This document shows, in pieces, positions 17,455 through 25,348 of a DNA stretch of 64,000 nucleotides. The position numbers and the translations under genes were made by a program. Each line of letters begins with the position of its first letter. The stretch's first letter is position 1. Under the pieces are notes generated by a model. That model was not told the origin of the DNA. It was given only the letters and a program-made list of their open reading frames with translations, and ran no database searches. This DNA comes from Maritalea mobilis (GTDB taxonomy: Bacteria > Pseudomonadota > Alphaproteobacteria > Rhizobiales > Devosiaceae), in contig NZ_SNYR01000003.1 of the NCBI RefSeq assembly GCF_004363175.1, positions 582,193 to 646,192 on the forward strand. Reading direction: 5' to 3'.

Positions 17455-18258
17455 ATGATCAGTGATGATGATGCCAAAAAGCTGGCGGAAGAACTGCACA
17501 ATGCCGAAGAAACGCGGCAGCAAATTCCGCTGATCTCTAAGCGGTTTCCGGAGGCAGAACTGGCCGATGCCTATAAGGTGCAAGATGCCTGGGTGGCCCA
17601 TAAATATGGGTTGGGGCGTCAACGCATTGGCTGGAAAATTGGCCTCACGTCAAAAGCCATGCAGGCGGCATTGAACATCACCACACCCGATTCCGGCGTG
17701 TTGTTTGACGATATGGCATTTGAAGATGGCGCGACGGTGCCAAAAGATCGCTTTATCCAACCGCGCATTGAAGCGGAAATTGCATTCGTACTGAAAGCAC
17801 CGCTTAAGGGCGACAAGGTCACCATGTTCGATGTGCTGAACGCCACGGATTATGTGATCCCGTCACTGGAGATTTTGGACACGCGGGTCGTGCGGAAAGA
17901 TGCAGACACAGGCCAGATGCGCACCATTGTCGACACGGTATCAGATAATGCGGCGAATGCCGGGCTGGTACTGGGTGGCCGTGCTATGCGGGTTGATGAG
18001 GTAGATTTGCGCTGGATTGGCGCCATCGTGCAGCGCAATGGCGTGGTGGAAGAAACCGGCCTTGGCGCAGGTGTGCTGAACCACCCGGCCATGGGCATTG
18101 TGTGGCTGGTGAAGCGGCTGGCGCAATTTGACATTGGCTTGGCACCCGGCGAGATTGTGCTTTCCGGCTCTTTCATCCGCCCCGTGGAAACCAGCCACGG
18201 CGACACCATTATGGCAGACTTCGGCCCCTTGGGCACCGTCAGTACCTATTTCGAATAA
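17455..18258 (+). CDS. hpaH: 2-oxo-hept-4-ene-1,7-dioate hydratase
   Basis: A 267-residue hydratase, the same length as E. coli HpaH. GATGAGGA precedes the ATG. It has YKVQDAWVAHKYGLGRQRIGWKIGLTSKAMQ, written here as two parts: an N-terminal YKVQDAW and GWKIGLTSKAMQ. It also has the metal-site RIEAEIAFVLK and a C-terminal LAPGEIVLSGSF, as in the MhpD/HpaH/DmpE family. It adds water to the oxo-heptenedioate to give the aldol substrate of HpaI. It sits between hpaG and hpaI in the expected order. Confidence 0.92.
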   Translation: MISDDDAKKLAEELHNAEETRQQIPLISKRFPEAELADAYKVQDAWVAHKYGLGRQRIGWKIGLTSKAMQAALNITTPDSGVLFDDMAFEDGATVPKDRFIQPRIEAEIAFVLKAPLKGDKVTMFDVLNATDYVIPSLEILDTRVVRKDADTGQMRTIVDTVSDNAANAGLVLGGRAMRVDEVDLRWIGAIVQRNGVVEETGLGAGVLNHPAMGIVWLVKRLAQFDIGLAPGEIVLSGSFIRPVETSHGDTIMADFGPLGTVSTYFE

Positions 18259-18269
18259 GGAACATCACA

Positions 18270-19073
18270 ATGCCAGCACCCACCAACAAATTTAAAGCCG
18301 CCATCCTAAAAGGCGAAAAGCAGATCGGGCTGTGGATGGGCCTCGCCAATGCCTATACGGCTGAAATTTGTGCCGGGGCTGGCTTTGACTGGCTGGTGAT
18401 CGATGGCGAACATGCGCCCAATGATCTGCAATCTATTCTGGGTCAACTGCAAGCTTTGTCCAACTATCCGGTGAACCCTGTGGTGCGGGTGCCAATTGGC
18501 GAAACCTGGTTGATCAAGCAAGTGCTGGACCTTGGCGCGCAAACGATTTTGGTGCCGATGGTGGAAAGCGCTAAACAGGCCGAAGAGCTGGTGCGCGCGA
18601 TTAAATATCCCCCCGCTGGCGTGCGCGGCGTTGGCGCAGCGCTGGCCCGGGCATCGCAGTTCAACCGCATTGGCGATTATCTGCAAACAGCCAATGATCA
18701 AACCTGCCTGATTGTACAGGTGGAAAGCCAAGTGGGCGTTCAGGCGATCGAAGAGATCGGTCAGGTCGAGGGCGTGGATGGCATTTTTATCGGGCCTGCT
18801 GATTTGGCAGCAGATATGGGCAATCTGGGCCGCCCCGGCGAGCAGGTGGTGAAAGACGCGGTGCTTGATGGCATTGCAAGAATTGTCGCCACAGGCAAAG
18901 CCGCAGGCATTTTGAGCGCGGACAAGGCTTTTGCGCGCGCGTGTTTAGACCAAGGCGCGAGCTTTGTTGCGGTTGGCACAGACGTAACTCTGTTCTCAGG
19001 TGCCACCAGCAAATTGGCTGAAGAATTCACTGGTGCGGGCCACGCTGCACCTGCAGGTGACAAGACCTACTAA
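18270..19073 (+). CDS. hpaI: 4-hydroxy-2-oxoheptanedioate aldolase
   Basis: A 267-residue class II, metal-dependent aldolase of the HpcH/HpaI family. AAGGAAC precedes the ATG. GLWMGLANAYTAEICAGAGFDW and DGEHAPND with the catalytic His are at the N terminus. The metal-binding Glu is in IVQVESQVG, and the Asp in IGPADLAADMG. It cleaves 4-hydroxy-2-oxoheptane-1,7-dioate to pyruvate and succinic semialdehyde. It is the last gene of the operon, followed by a hairpin. The short C-terminal tail (GHAAPAGDKTY) is dispensable-looking. Confidence 0.94.
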   Translation: MPAPTNKFKAAILKGEKQIGLWMGLANAYTAEICAGAGFDWLVIDGEHAPNDLQSILGQLQALSNYPVNPVVRVPIGETWLIKQVLDLGAQTILVPMVESAKQAEELVRAIKYPPAGVRGVGAALARASQFNRIGDYLQTANDQTCLIVQVESQVGVQAIEEIGQVEGVDGIFIGPADLAADMGNLGRPGEQVVKDAVLDGIARIVATGKAAGILSADKAFARACLDQGASFVAVGTDVTLFSGATSKLAEEFTGAGHAAPAGDKTY

Positions 19074-19087
19074 TTTTCTAAAGCAAG

Positions 19088-19112
19088 GCCCTGCCCATCA
19101 GATGAGCAGGGC
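19088..19112 (+). terminator. Hairpin after hpaI
   Basis: Arms GCCCTGC (19088-19094) and GCAGGGC (19106-19112) close an 11-nt loop, 14 nt after the hpaI stop. No T-run follows, so it may be a weak or Rho-assisted terminator. Confidence 0.5.
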
Positions 19113-19129
19113 AAACTTGCACCTATACT

Positions 19130-19143
19130 TTTAACATGTTAAA
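19130..19143. promoter_or_regulatory. Candidate HpaR operator upstream of AraC gene
   Basis: TTTAACATGTTAAA is a perfect 14-bp palindrome with the same arms as the site at 11992-12005. It lies 140 bp upstream of the AraC-type gene and 56 bp after hpaI, inside a gap (19074-19283) with no coding signal. Confidence 0.55.
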
Positions 19144-19283
19144 TATATAGTCAGGCAGCTCGACTGTTTAAAAAATACTATGACATGGCGTTGGCCGCTC
19201 AACTGGGCAGACAACTGCATGCCACCACAAAGCATAATGAGATCGCGAGTTGCCGATGAGGGAGTTTTGTTGGAGGAAGTGCC

Positions 19284-20234
19284 ATGCTGATACAACCAGA
19301 AACACGCATACAACATGCGGTGAACGATGCGTTTCAACCGCTCGCGCTGGATATTTTTGGCTCATTGGTGGTGGGGTTTAACGACGCCGATCCGCAAAGT
19401 GCTGAGCTGCACACGGCAGACTTTGGCGCTTGCCGATTGTCGCACATCACGGCAAGTGCCCATTCGGTTGATGGCGCGCGCGCGGTGCGTCGTTCATTCG
19501 ACCCGGACGCCATTAAGCTGATTTTGCAAAATGAGGGCCATTCGCGCCTGAAACAAGCAAATGTTGAACTGGAATTGGTGCCCGGTAGCTGGCTGGCCTA
19601 TGATCCAACCAAATCCTATAGCTTGGATAATCTATCGCCGGTGAAGCAATTGATCCTGCAATTGCCACGCCACAATATTCCAGCCGCCGCATTGCAGCAA
19701 TTGATGCGCCCAAACAAGCTCGATATAGCCGAGCGGAGCTTGCACAAAATTTTGTACACCATGATGTCTTCAGCATTGGACCAAGTGGATGGATTAGATG
19801 CCGAAGGACAATCCGGCGTAGGCGATGCGCTGCTTCATTTGGCCAAAACATTGGTGCTGCGCATCGATCCAGAGGATTTGGAGCGCTCTGCCGTGTTGCT
19901 CAAAACACTGCGCATGCGGGTTAAAGCCTATATCGAAACCAATCTGTCGCGCTCAGATTTGGACATTGCCGAACTGGCGCAAAAAATGGGCTGTTCTCGC
20001 CGCTATTTGTTCCGCGCCTTTGAGCAAGACGAAACCACCCCATCAGAATTTTTGTGGGGGCTTCGGCTGGATAAGTCTTTGGAACGTTTGTCTTCGCCCA
20101 AATTTGCAGGAGCGTCAATTTCGGAGATCGCATTCTCTTGCGGCTTTTCATCAAGCTCGCATTTTTCACGCGCCTTCAGAAAACGCTTTGATATTTCACC
20201 AAGCGAAGCGCGGCATGCCAAAACGTTGAATTAA
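19284..20234 (+). CDS. AraC-family transcriptional regulator (FeaR/AraC_binding_2-like)
   Basis: A 316-residue activator. GGAGGAAG precedes the ATG. The N-terminal two thirds look like the AraC_binding_2 sensor domain, with no cupin HxH. Two helix-turn-helix motifs fill the last 100 residues (LDIAELAQKMGCSRRYLFRAF and SISEIAFSCGFSSSSHFSRAF). Regulators with this sensor domain include FeaR of aromatic amine catabolism. Its position after hpaI and the HpaR-like palindrome upstream suggest a role in activating the aromatic genes, but its targets are not proven. It converges on a separate minus-strand operon across a palindromic terminator. Confidence 0.85.
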   Translation: MLIQPETRIQHAVNDAFQPLALDIFGSLVVGFNDADPQSAELHTADFGACRLSHITASAHSVDGARAVRRSFDPDAIKLILQNEGHSRLKQANVELELVPGSWLAYDPTKSYSLDNLSPVKQLILQLPRHNIPAAALQQLMRPNKLDIAERSLHKILYTMMSSALDQVDGLDAEGQSGVGDALLHLAKTLVLRIDPEDLERSAVLLKTLRMRVKAYIETNLSRSDLDIAELAQKMGCSRRYLFRAFEQDETTPSEFLWGLRLDKSLERLSSPKFAGASISEIAFSCGFSSSSHFSRAFRKRFDISPSEARHAKTLN

Positions 20235-20236
20235 AA

Positions 20237-20256
20237 AGGGGCCAATTGGCCCCTTA
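20237..20256. terminator. Bidirectional terminator between convergent genes
   Basis: AAGGGGCCAATTGGCCCCTT is a perfect 20-bp palindrome, 2 bp after the AraC stop. It is preceded by an A-run and followed by TAATTCTT, so it can end transcripts from both sides. Confidence 0.85.
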
Positions 20257-20277
20257 ATTCTTGGTCTATGATTAGCC

Positions 20278-20670
20278 CTAAGGCTTTAAAGCATCTGCCA
20301 CCAATTTTGTGTCAGCAAACTGCTCAAACTTGACCACTTTGCCTTCCTCAACTTCCCACACATGGGTGACACGCGCTTCAAAGCTTTTGCCAGTTGATTT
20401 GGCCGTGGCTGCATAAAGACCGACACCCACAACATGCTGACCAGCGTCTAGCAATTGGTTGAGGGTGAAGGTGAAATTATCGAACAGATCGCCAAGCGCG
20501 AAGAACACGTTCTTCTTCACTTCTTCTGGACCAATATAGGTGCCAGCGCAGGGGAAACCTGCGGCCTCTGTCCAGGCGCAATTCTCGGCCAAAGGCGCCA
20601 ACATGCCCTCCAAATCACCGCGATCACTGGCGGCATAATGGGTTTTTACAATCTCATAGGCTTCAGACAT
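20278..20670 (-). CDS. SnoaL-like / NTF2-fold protein
   Basis: A 130-residue small alpha+beta protein. The pattern is an N-terminal helix (YEIVKTHYAASDRGDLEGMLA), then LAENCAWTEAAGF, and alternating strands ending HVWEVEEGKVVKFEQFADT. This is the SnoaL/NTF2-like fold used by isomerases, hydratases and many unassigned proteins. It is the last gene of a three-gene operon (SDR, MoaF-like, this). The enzymatic role is unknown. It could act on the product of the upstream SDR, since NTF2-fold enzymes often catalyse isomerisation of oxo compounds. Confidence 0.75.
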   Translation of the reverse strand: MSEAYEIVKTHYAASDRGDLEGMLAPLAENCAWTEAAGFPCAGTYIGPEEVKKNVFFALGDLFDNFTFTLNQLLDAGQHVVGVGLYAATAKSTGKSFEARVTHVWEVEEGKVVKFEQFADTKLVADALKP

Positions 20671-20679
20671 TAGGTCTCC

Positions 20680-21468
20680 TTAAACCGGCTCTTGGCCCGG
20701 CAGATAGTAGGTCATGGATGCTTTGCGGATGAATGCGCCAGCCGGGTTGTTGGCAATGGAGCCATCGCCCTCAATGCCCAAAAATTTGCCGGTAGACCGC
20801 ATTTCATTAAAGTCATGGAAGAAGGTGGAGGCCACCGGGATCAAATATTCCCGGAAGGTGAAAATATATTGGCCTTCATCAAACTTATAAGTGGTCGCCA
20901 AATCCACATCACCATGGCCACGCTGCACGCCCACCAAATTCTGCCATGCATAGCGCGTGGATGAGAGATAGGTGTGTTCATAAACATGGTTGGGGCTATA
21001 GGTGTAATGCGCCCGCAAGCCGATCAAGTCGCGCGTTTCTGCGGGCTCTGGTCCGCTAATCTCTGCGCCATCCAATGTGCCGGGGCGGAAAATCTGTTCC
21101 ACCTGCGGGTCGCCCGCTGCCTCTTCAACACTGCGAATATGCGCGTAAATGGAAAGCACACGACCTGTGCTCACATTGATGATCACCGTGTCCGCATCTT
21201 TGGGGCGATCTGCAAAAACCATATCGATAAAATAGGTGTTGGGCGCCAAATTGATCACCTCACACCAATCGCTGCCGCTTTGGCCATTTTCCTGCCAATC
21301 CACCTTGTCTCTTGCGGTGAATTTTAGAGCCAGTTTGCGCCCATCTTTAAAGCTGATGGCAAAATCCTTGCCGATCAACTCGTCGGTTGTGGGCAGGCGG
21401 TTATGATCAATGCCAGCGGCAAAATCATCATAATTCTTCCAGTCTGCGGGTCTCGCTTGTTCGCTCAT
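20680..21468 (-). CDS. MoaF-family protein
   Basis: A 262-residue protein with two lipocalin-like halves, resembling the MoaF N- and C-terminal domains. Recognisable segments are DWKNYDDFAAGID, GKDFAISFKDGRKLALKF, APNTYFIDMVF, SPNHVYEHTYLSS, and TFREYLIPVASTFFHDF near the end. MoaF was named for a link to molybdenum cofactor synthesis, but no moa or mob gene is near. Here it sits between an SDR and a SnoaL-like gene, a catabolic-looking context. Its real function is open. There is no signal peptide. It is followed 9 bp later by the SnoaL-like gene. Confidence 0.72.
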   Translation of the reverse strand: MSEQARPADWKNYDDFAAGIDHNRLPTTDELIGKDFAISFKDGRKLALKFTARDKVDWQENGQSGSDWCEVINLAPNTYFIDMVFADRPKDADTVIINVSTGRVLSIYAHIRSVEEAAGDPQVEQIFRPGTLDGAEISGPEPAETRDLIGLRAHYTYSPNHVYEHTYLSSTRYAWQNLVGVQRGHGDVDLATTYKFDEGQYIFTFREYLIPVASTFFHDFNEMRSTGKFLGIEGDGSIANNPAGAFIRKASMTYYLPGQEPV

Positions 21469-21479
21469 TTGTTCCTCCT

Positions 21480-22268
21480 CTATTCAACAAATGCCAATGT
21501 GGGCAGATCAACCGTGCCAGCGCCGCCATCGACGGTGACGATGGCGCCATTCATCATCGACGCCTCCGCACTGGCCAAAAAGCAGATCACATTGGAGATT
21601 TCTTCCGGTGTGGCCGCGCGGCCCAAAGGCACGTCTTTCGTGACCAGTTGATAGGCCTCATCCACTGAGTTCAGCCCGTGCTTTTCAATCAGCACTTGCA
21701 TTTGATCGTCGGCCATGGCGGTGCGCACCCAACCGGGGCATACCGTGTTGGTGCGGACGCCCTTGCGGCCATAATCGCGCGCCAGCGATTTCGCTAGACC
21801 AATCAAACCATGCTTCATGGTCACATAGCCTGCCGCATCCGGCCCGGCAAACAGCCCAGCAATGGAGGCCACAGCCACAATGTTGCCTTTGGCTTCAATC
21901 AGGGCGGGCAGAGCAGCGCGGGCCGTTACAAACGCTGTGTCTAGATTGGCGCGGGTGGCGTTCGCCCACGTCTCATCGCTCATGGAGATGGTGGGGCCAA
22001 CACCATGGCCACCCGCATTGGCGATCAAAATATCCAAATGGCCATATTGATCCACAAGGCTCTGGACCACTTGGCCCATCGCGTCTGCGTCCGCTGCATC
22101 TGCCGCATAGATATCGGCCTCAATATCGGCAGCGACAGTTTCTAATGGTTCTTTGCGGCGACCCACCAAGGCCACCTTGCCGCCTTCAGCGGCGATCCGC
22201 TTGGCAACTTCAGCGCCAATGCCGGTGCCGCCGCCCGTGATCAGCGCTACTTTATCTTTAAATCTCAT
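21480..22268 (-). CDS. SDR family NAD(P)-dependent oxidoreductase
   Basis: A 262-residue short-chain dehydrogenase. The start at 22268 is set by GAGGAGGAAC just upstream and by the immediate RFKDKVALITGGGTGIG cofactor motif. It has IANAGG, an active Ser in VASIAG, YVTMK as the YxxxK pair, and a C-terminal MNGAIVTVDGGAG. It is the first gene of the minus-strand operon and is divergent from an aldehyde dehydrogenase gene, with which it may share regulation and pathway. The substrate is not identifiable. Confidence 0.87.
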   Translation of the reverse strand: MRFKDKVALITGGGTGIGAEVAKRIAAEGGKVALVGRRKEPLETVAADIEADIYAADAADADAMGQVVQSLVDQYGHLDILIANAGGHGVGPTISMSDETWANATRANLDTAFVTARAALPALIEAKGNIVAVASIAGLFAGPDAAGYVTMKHGLIGLAKSLARDYGRKGVRTNTVCPGWVRTAMADDQMQVLIEKHGLNSVDEAYQLVTKDVPLGRAATPEEISNVICFLASAEASMMNGAIVTVDGGAGTVDLPTLAFVE

Positions 22269-22465
22269 CTGTTCCTCCTCGGTCCGAACAGAGCCTAGGT
22301 TTGGCGAGATCGCGTGTCGCGCCCCGGTGCGCATTCAAGATTGATCAGGAGTGCAAAGGCTGCCAGAAACCGCGTCAACCCCTTGATAGCCGGGGCTTTG
22401 ACGGGTCAAAAATCAGAATAATCATCGCGCAAGCCCAAATGCGCGTACCCTGAGGAGGAGGAAAA

Positions 22466-23872
22466 ATGAGTTCTTACGGCCTAGTGATCAATGGCGAAAA
22501 AATCAGCACGACAGACTATCTCGATGTCTTAAACCCGGCAGACCAATCGGTGGTGGGGCAGATGCCCCTTGCCAGCACAGATCAACTTGATGACGCAGTG
22601 CGCGCCGCCCAAGTGGCCTTTCCGGCGTGGCGTGATTTGGATGACAAAGAACGGCAGAAATTGTGCAATCAATTGGCAGATAAGCTGGAAGCGCACCATG
22701 AGGAATTGGCCAAGCTGATCACGGCTGAACAGGGCAAGCCACTTGTGCAATTGGGTTCACGCTTTGAGCTGGATGGGGCCATCGGCTGGAGCCGCGCCAC
22801 GGCGGCGCTGGATTTGCCAATCGAGGTGATTGAAGAAACCCCTGATGGCCGTGTTGAGCTTCACCGCAAACCCATTGGTGTTGTGGGCTCCATCACCCCA
22901 TGGAACTATCCTGTGATGATCGGGTGCTGGCACATTATCCCGGCCTTGCGGGCGGGCAACACGGTGGTGATTAAACCGTCACCGCTCACCCCGCTTTCCA
23001 CTTTGCGCATGGTAGAGCTGTTCAACGAATTTCTGCCCAACGGCGTATTGAATGCGGTGACCGGTGATGATCAATTGGCCGCTGCCATGTCTGCCCATCC
23101 CGGATTCAACAAAATGGTGTTCACCGGCTCCACCGCCACGGGCAAAAAGATCATGGCATCTGCGGTGGATAGCTTAAAACGCTTAACGTTGGAACTGGGG
23201 GGCAATGATGCTGGTATCGTATTGCCAGATGCCGACCCGAAACAAGCGGCCGAAGGCCTGTTTTGGGGCGCGTTCCTGAACAATGGGCAGACCTGTGCGG
23301 CGCTTAAACGACTCTATGTCCATGCGGATATTTATGATGCAGTGTGTACTGAAATGGCGGCCATTGCGCAAAATGTAAAAACCGGACCTGGCATGGAAGA
23401 AGACAGTGTTTTCGGCCCCATCCAAAACCGCAACCAATTTGAAAAAGTCAAAGCTTTGGTGGACGACGCCAAGGCGCGTGGTGCGCGTATCTTAACGGGT
23501 GGCGAGCCAATGGCAGGGGAGGGCAATTTCTATCCCATCACGCTGGTGGCGGATATTGAGCAAGATGCACGGTTGGTGGAGGAAGAACAGTTTGGCCCGG
23601 CCTTGCCCATCGTCAAATATCACGATGTGGACGAAGCGGTGAAGATGGCCAACGCATCACCCATGGGGCTAGGCGGTTCAGTTTGGTCGAGCGACAAATC
23701 CAAAGCCAAACAAATCGCCAATCGACTCGAATGCGGATCAGTTTGGATCAATAATCATGGGGCCATTCAACCCAACGCACCCTTCGGTGGCGTCAAACAA
23801 TCGGGCATCGGCCTCGAATTCGGCATGGAAGGCCTCAAAGAGTTCACGGTCACCCAAACCGTATTTGTTTAA
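22466..23872 (+). CDS. Aldehyde dehydrogenase family protein
   Basis: A 468-residue ALDH preceded by GAGGAGGAAAA. The catalytic Cys is in NNGQTCAALKR, the general base in LTLELGGNDAGIV, and the cofactor region includes GSITPWNYPVMIGCWHIIPALRAG. The motif NGQTCAALKRLYV is shared by a broad NAD-dependent ALDH group acting on small or aromatic aldehydes. It is divergent from the SDR/MoaF/SnoaL operon and upstream of the sugar locus, so it could serve either. Succinate semialdehyde, lactaldehyde and phenylacetaldehyde are candidates, but the sequence alone does not decide between them. Confidence 0.88.
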   Translation: MSSYGLVINGEKISTTDYLDVLNPADQSVVGQMPLASTDQLDDAVRAAQVAFPAWRDLDDKERQKLCNQLADKLEAHHEELAKLITAEQGKPLVQLGSRFELDGAIGWSRATAALDLPIEVIEETPDGRVELHRKPIGVVGSITPWNYPVMIGCWHIIPALRAGNTVVIKPSPLTPLSTLRMVELFNEFLPNGVLNAVTGDDQLAAAMSAHPGFNKMVFTGSTATGKKIMASAVDSLKRLTLELGGNDAGIVLPDADPKQAAEGLFWGAFLNNGQTCAALKRLYVHADIYDAVCTEMAAIAQNVKTGPGMEEDSVFGPIQNRNQFEKVKALVDDAKARGARILTGGEPMAGEGNFYPITLVADIEQDARLVEEEQFGPALPIVKYHDVDEAVKMANASPMGLGGSVWSSDKSKAKQIANRLECGSVWINNHGAIQPNAPFGGVKQSGIGLEFGMEGLKEFTVTQTVFV

Positions 23873-23974
23873 GCGTTTTGGGCAGCGCTATGGCGTCGCC
23901 TTTTCCAACTTTAGTGGCTCAGTTGCGCTTTAGATGGTACAACCGATTTATTATGTTCTTGGGAGTGAAGCGCA

Positions 23975-24451
23975 ATGCAAAACCAAATTTTGTCCTGCCA
24001 ATGTGGCAAGGTGCAATTGAGCTTAAAGGGCAAGGAAATGGCCAGTGCTGATTGTGGATGCAGCAGCTGCCAAAAGGCTGGGGCAAAAATGCAAGCTTTG
24101 GATGGCGCACCTACAATTTTGAACTCGCACGGCGCGACCCATTTCGAGCTTTATCGCAAAGATTATATCAATTGCGAAAAGGGTGCCGAGCATTTGGCGC
24201 AGTTTCGCTTGAAAGAAGATAGCCCCACCCGTCGCATCATCGCGACCTGCTGCAACACACCGATGTTCCTCGATTTCGGCCCCGGCCATTGGGCCAGTGT
24301 TTACGGCATTTTGTGGCCAGCCGGTACCGTGACATCTAAGCGGGCTAAATCATTTTCAGTTGGTTTTATGGCCAAGCTATTGTGGGCCTGGGCAAAGATG
24401 GGCTTCAAATCGCCTAAGATCACATTTGTCGATCGGCAAATTGAACTTTAA
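23975..24451 (+). CDS. DUF6151 / GFA-like zinc protein
   Basis: A 158-residue protein with cysteine pairs typical of the GFA/CENP-V fold: CQCGKVQ, DCGCSSCQKAG and ATCCNTPMF. It resembles the DUF6151 group of putative glutathione-dependent formaldehyde-activating-like proteins, which probably bind zinc. A hydrophobic stretch (VGFMAKLLWAWAKMGF) lies near the C terminus. The gene stands alone between the ALDH and the IclR regulator. Its catalytic role is unknown. Confidence 0.7.
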   Translation: MQNQILSCQCGKVQLSLKGKEMASADCGCSSCQKAGAKMQALDGAPTILNSHGATHFELYRKDYINCEKGAEHLAQFRLKEDSPTRRIIATCCNTPMFLDFGPGHWASVYGILWPAGTVTSKRAKSFSVGFMAKLLWAWAKMGFKSPKITFVDRQIEL

Positions 24452-24563
24452 AGGTGCCAATTGCATGCGTAAAACCCATTTTTGCGTGTAAAAAACGCCT
24501 ATTGCATTGTTTTGCCTTAACTTCTCCCTTAGCTTTGTCGAGATTTATTTGGGGAGGAAGCCA

Positions 24564-25334
24564 ATGAGCGGTACGGAAAAATATAACGCGCCAGCGCTCG
24601 ATAAAGGGCTCGACATTATTGAAACATTGGCCGAGGCGGGGGAAAGCCTCACCCAAGGTGAAATCGCCAAGCGGTTGGATCGTTCTGTCAGCGAAATCTT
24701 TCGTATGCTGGTGGTGCTGCGGCGGCGTGGGCTGATTGCGCTGGATGAAACCAGCGACCGCTATTTCCTCACCACCCGCTTGTTTGAACTGGCCCACCGT
24801 ATCCCCATCGTAAAGCGGCTGACCGTGGCCGCTGCACCTGTGATGCAGCGACTTGCTACCCAAACCAACCAATCTTGTCATTTGGGGGTCCGCTCCGGCG
24901 ACAGTATTGTGATTGTGGGGCAGGTCGACAATCCCGGTAATAATGTGCTGAGCGTGCGCATGGGTGCGCGGATTGAATTTTGGCGCACCTCATCTGGCCG
25001 GGTGATTTTAGCCCATTCCGATCCCGAAGAGCGGGAAAAGGCAATCGCCAGCATTCCTCATCCCGATAAGGTGCCTGCCAAACAATTGCGTACTGAATTG
25101 AACCAGATTGCCAGCCAAGGCTATGAGCAATTGGAAAGCCTTGTGGTGAAGGGCATTGAGAATATCAGCGCCCCGATTTTGGGCTTTGATGGCTTTGCCA
25201 CCGCAGCGCTGACCATACCTTATATGGAACGCGTGCAAGGCGGCATGCCGAAGGAACAATGTTTGCAGGAATTGCTGGCCGCCGCTGAAAGCATTTCAGT
25301 GCAATTGGGCGGCCCAGCACGGGCGCTCACTTAA
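24564..25334 (+). CDS. IclR-family transcriptional regulator
   Basis: A 256-residue regulator. The ATG at 24564 follows GGGGAGGAAG. The N-terminal winged helix (ALDKGLDIIETLAE, LTQGEIAKRLDRSVSEIFRML, RRRGLI) is followed by the IclR effector domain (CHLGVRSGDSIVIVGQVD; SSGRVILA; ISAPILGFDG). It ends 14 bp from a convergent Gfo/Idh gene. The neighbouring deoxy-sugar genes suggest it senses a sugar acid. In the Campylobacter jejuni fucose locus an IclR-type regulator likewise accompanies a split uxaA gene pair. Confidence 0.87.
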   Translation: MSGTEKYNAPALDKGLDIIETLAEAGESLTQGEIAKRLDRSVSEIFRMLVVLRRRGLIALDETSDRYFLTTRLFELAHRIPIVKRLTVAAAPVMQRLATQTNQSCHLGVRSGDSIVIVGQVDNPGNNVLSVRMGARIEFWRTSSGRVILAHSDPEEREKAIASIPHPDKVPAKQLRTELNQIASQGYEQLESLVVKGIENISAPILGFDGFATAALTIPYMERVQGGMPKEQCLQELLAAAESISVQLGGPARALT

Positions 25335-25348
25335 ATCAGGAGCGCGAC

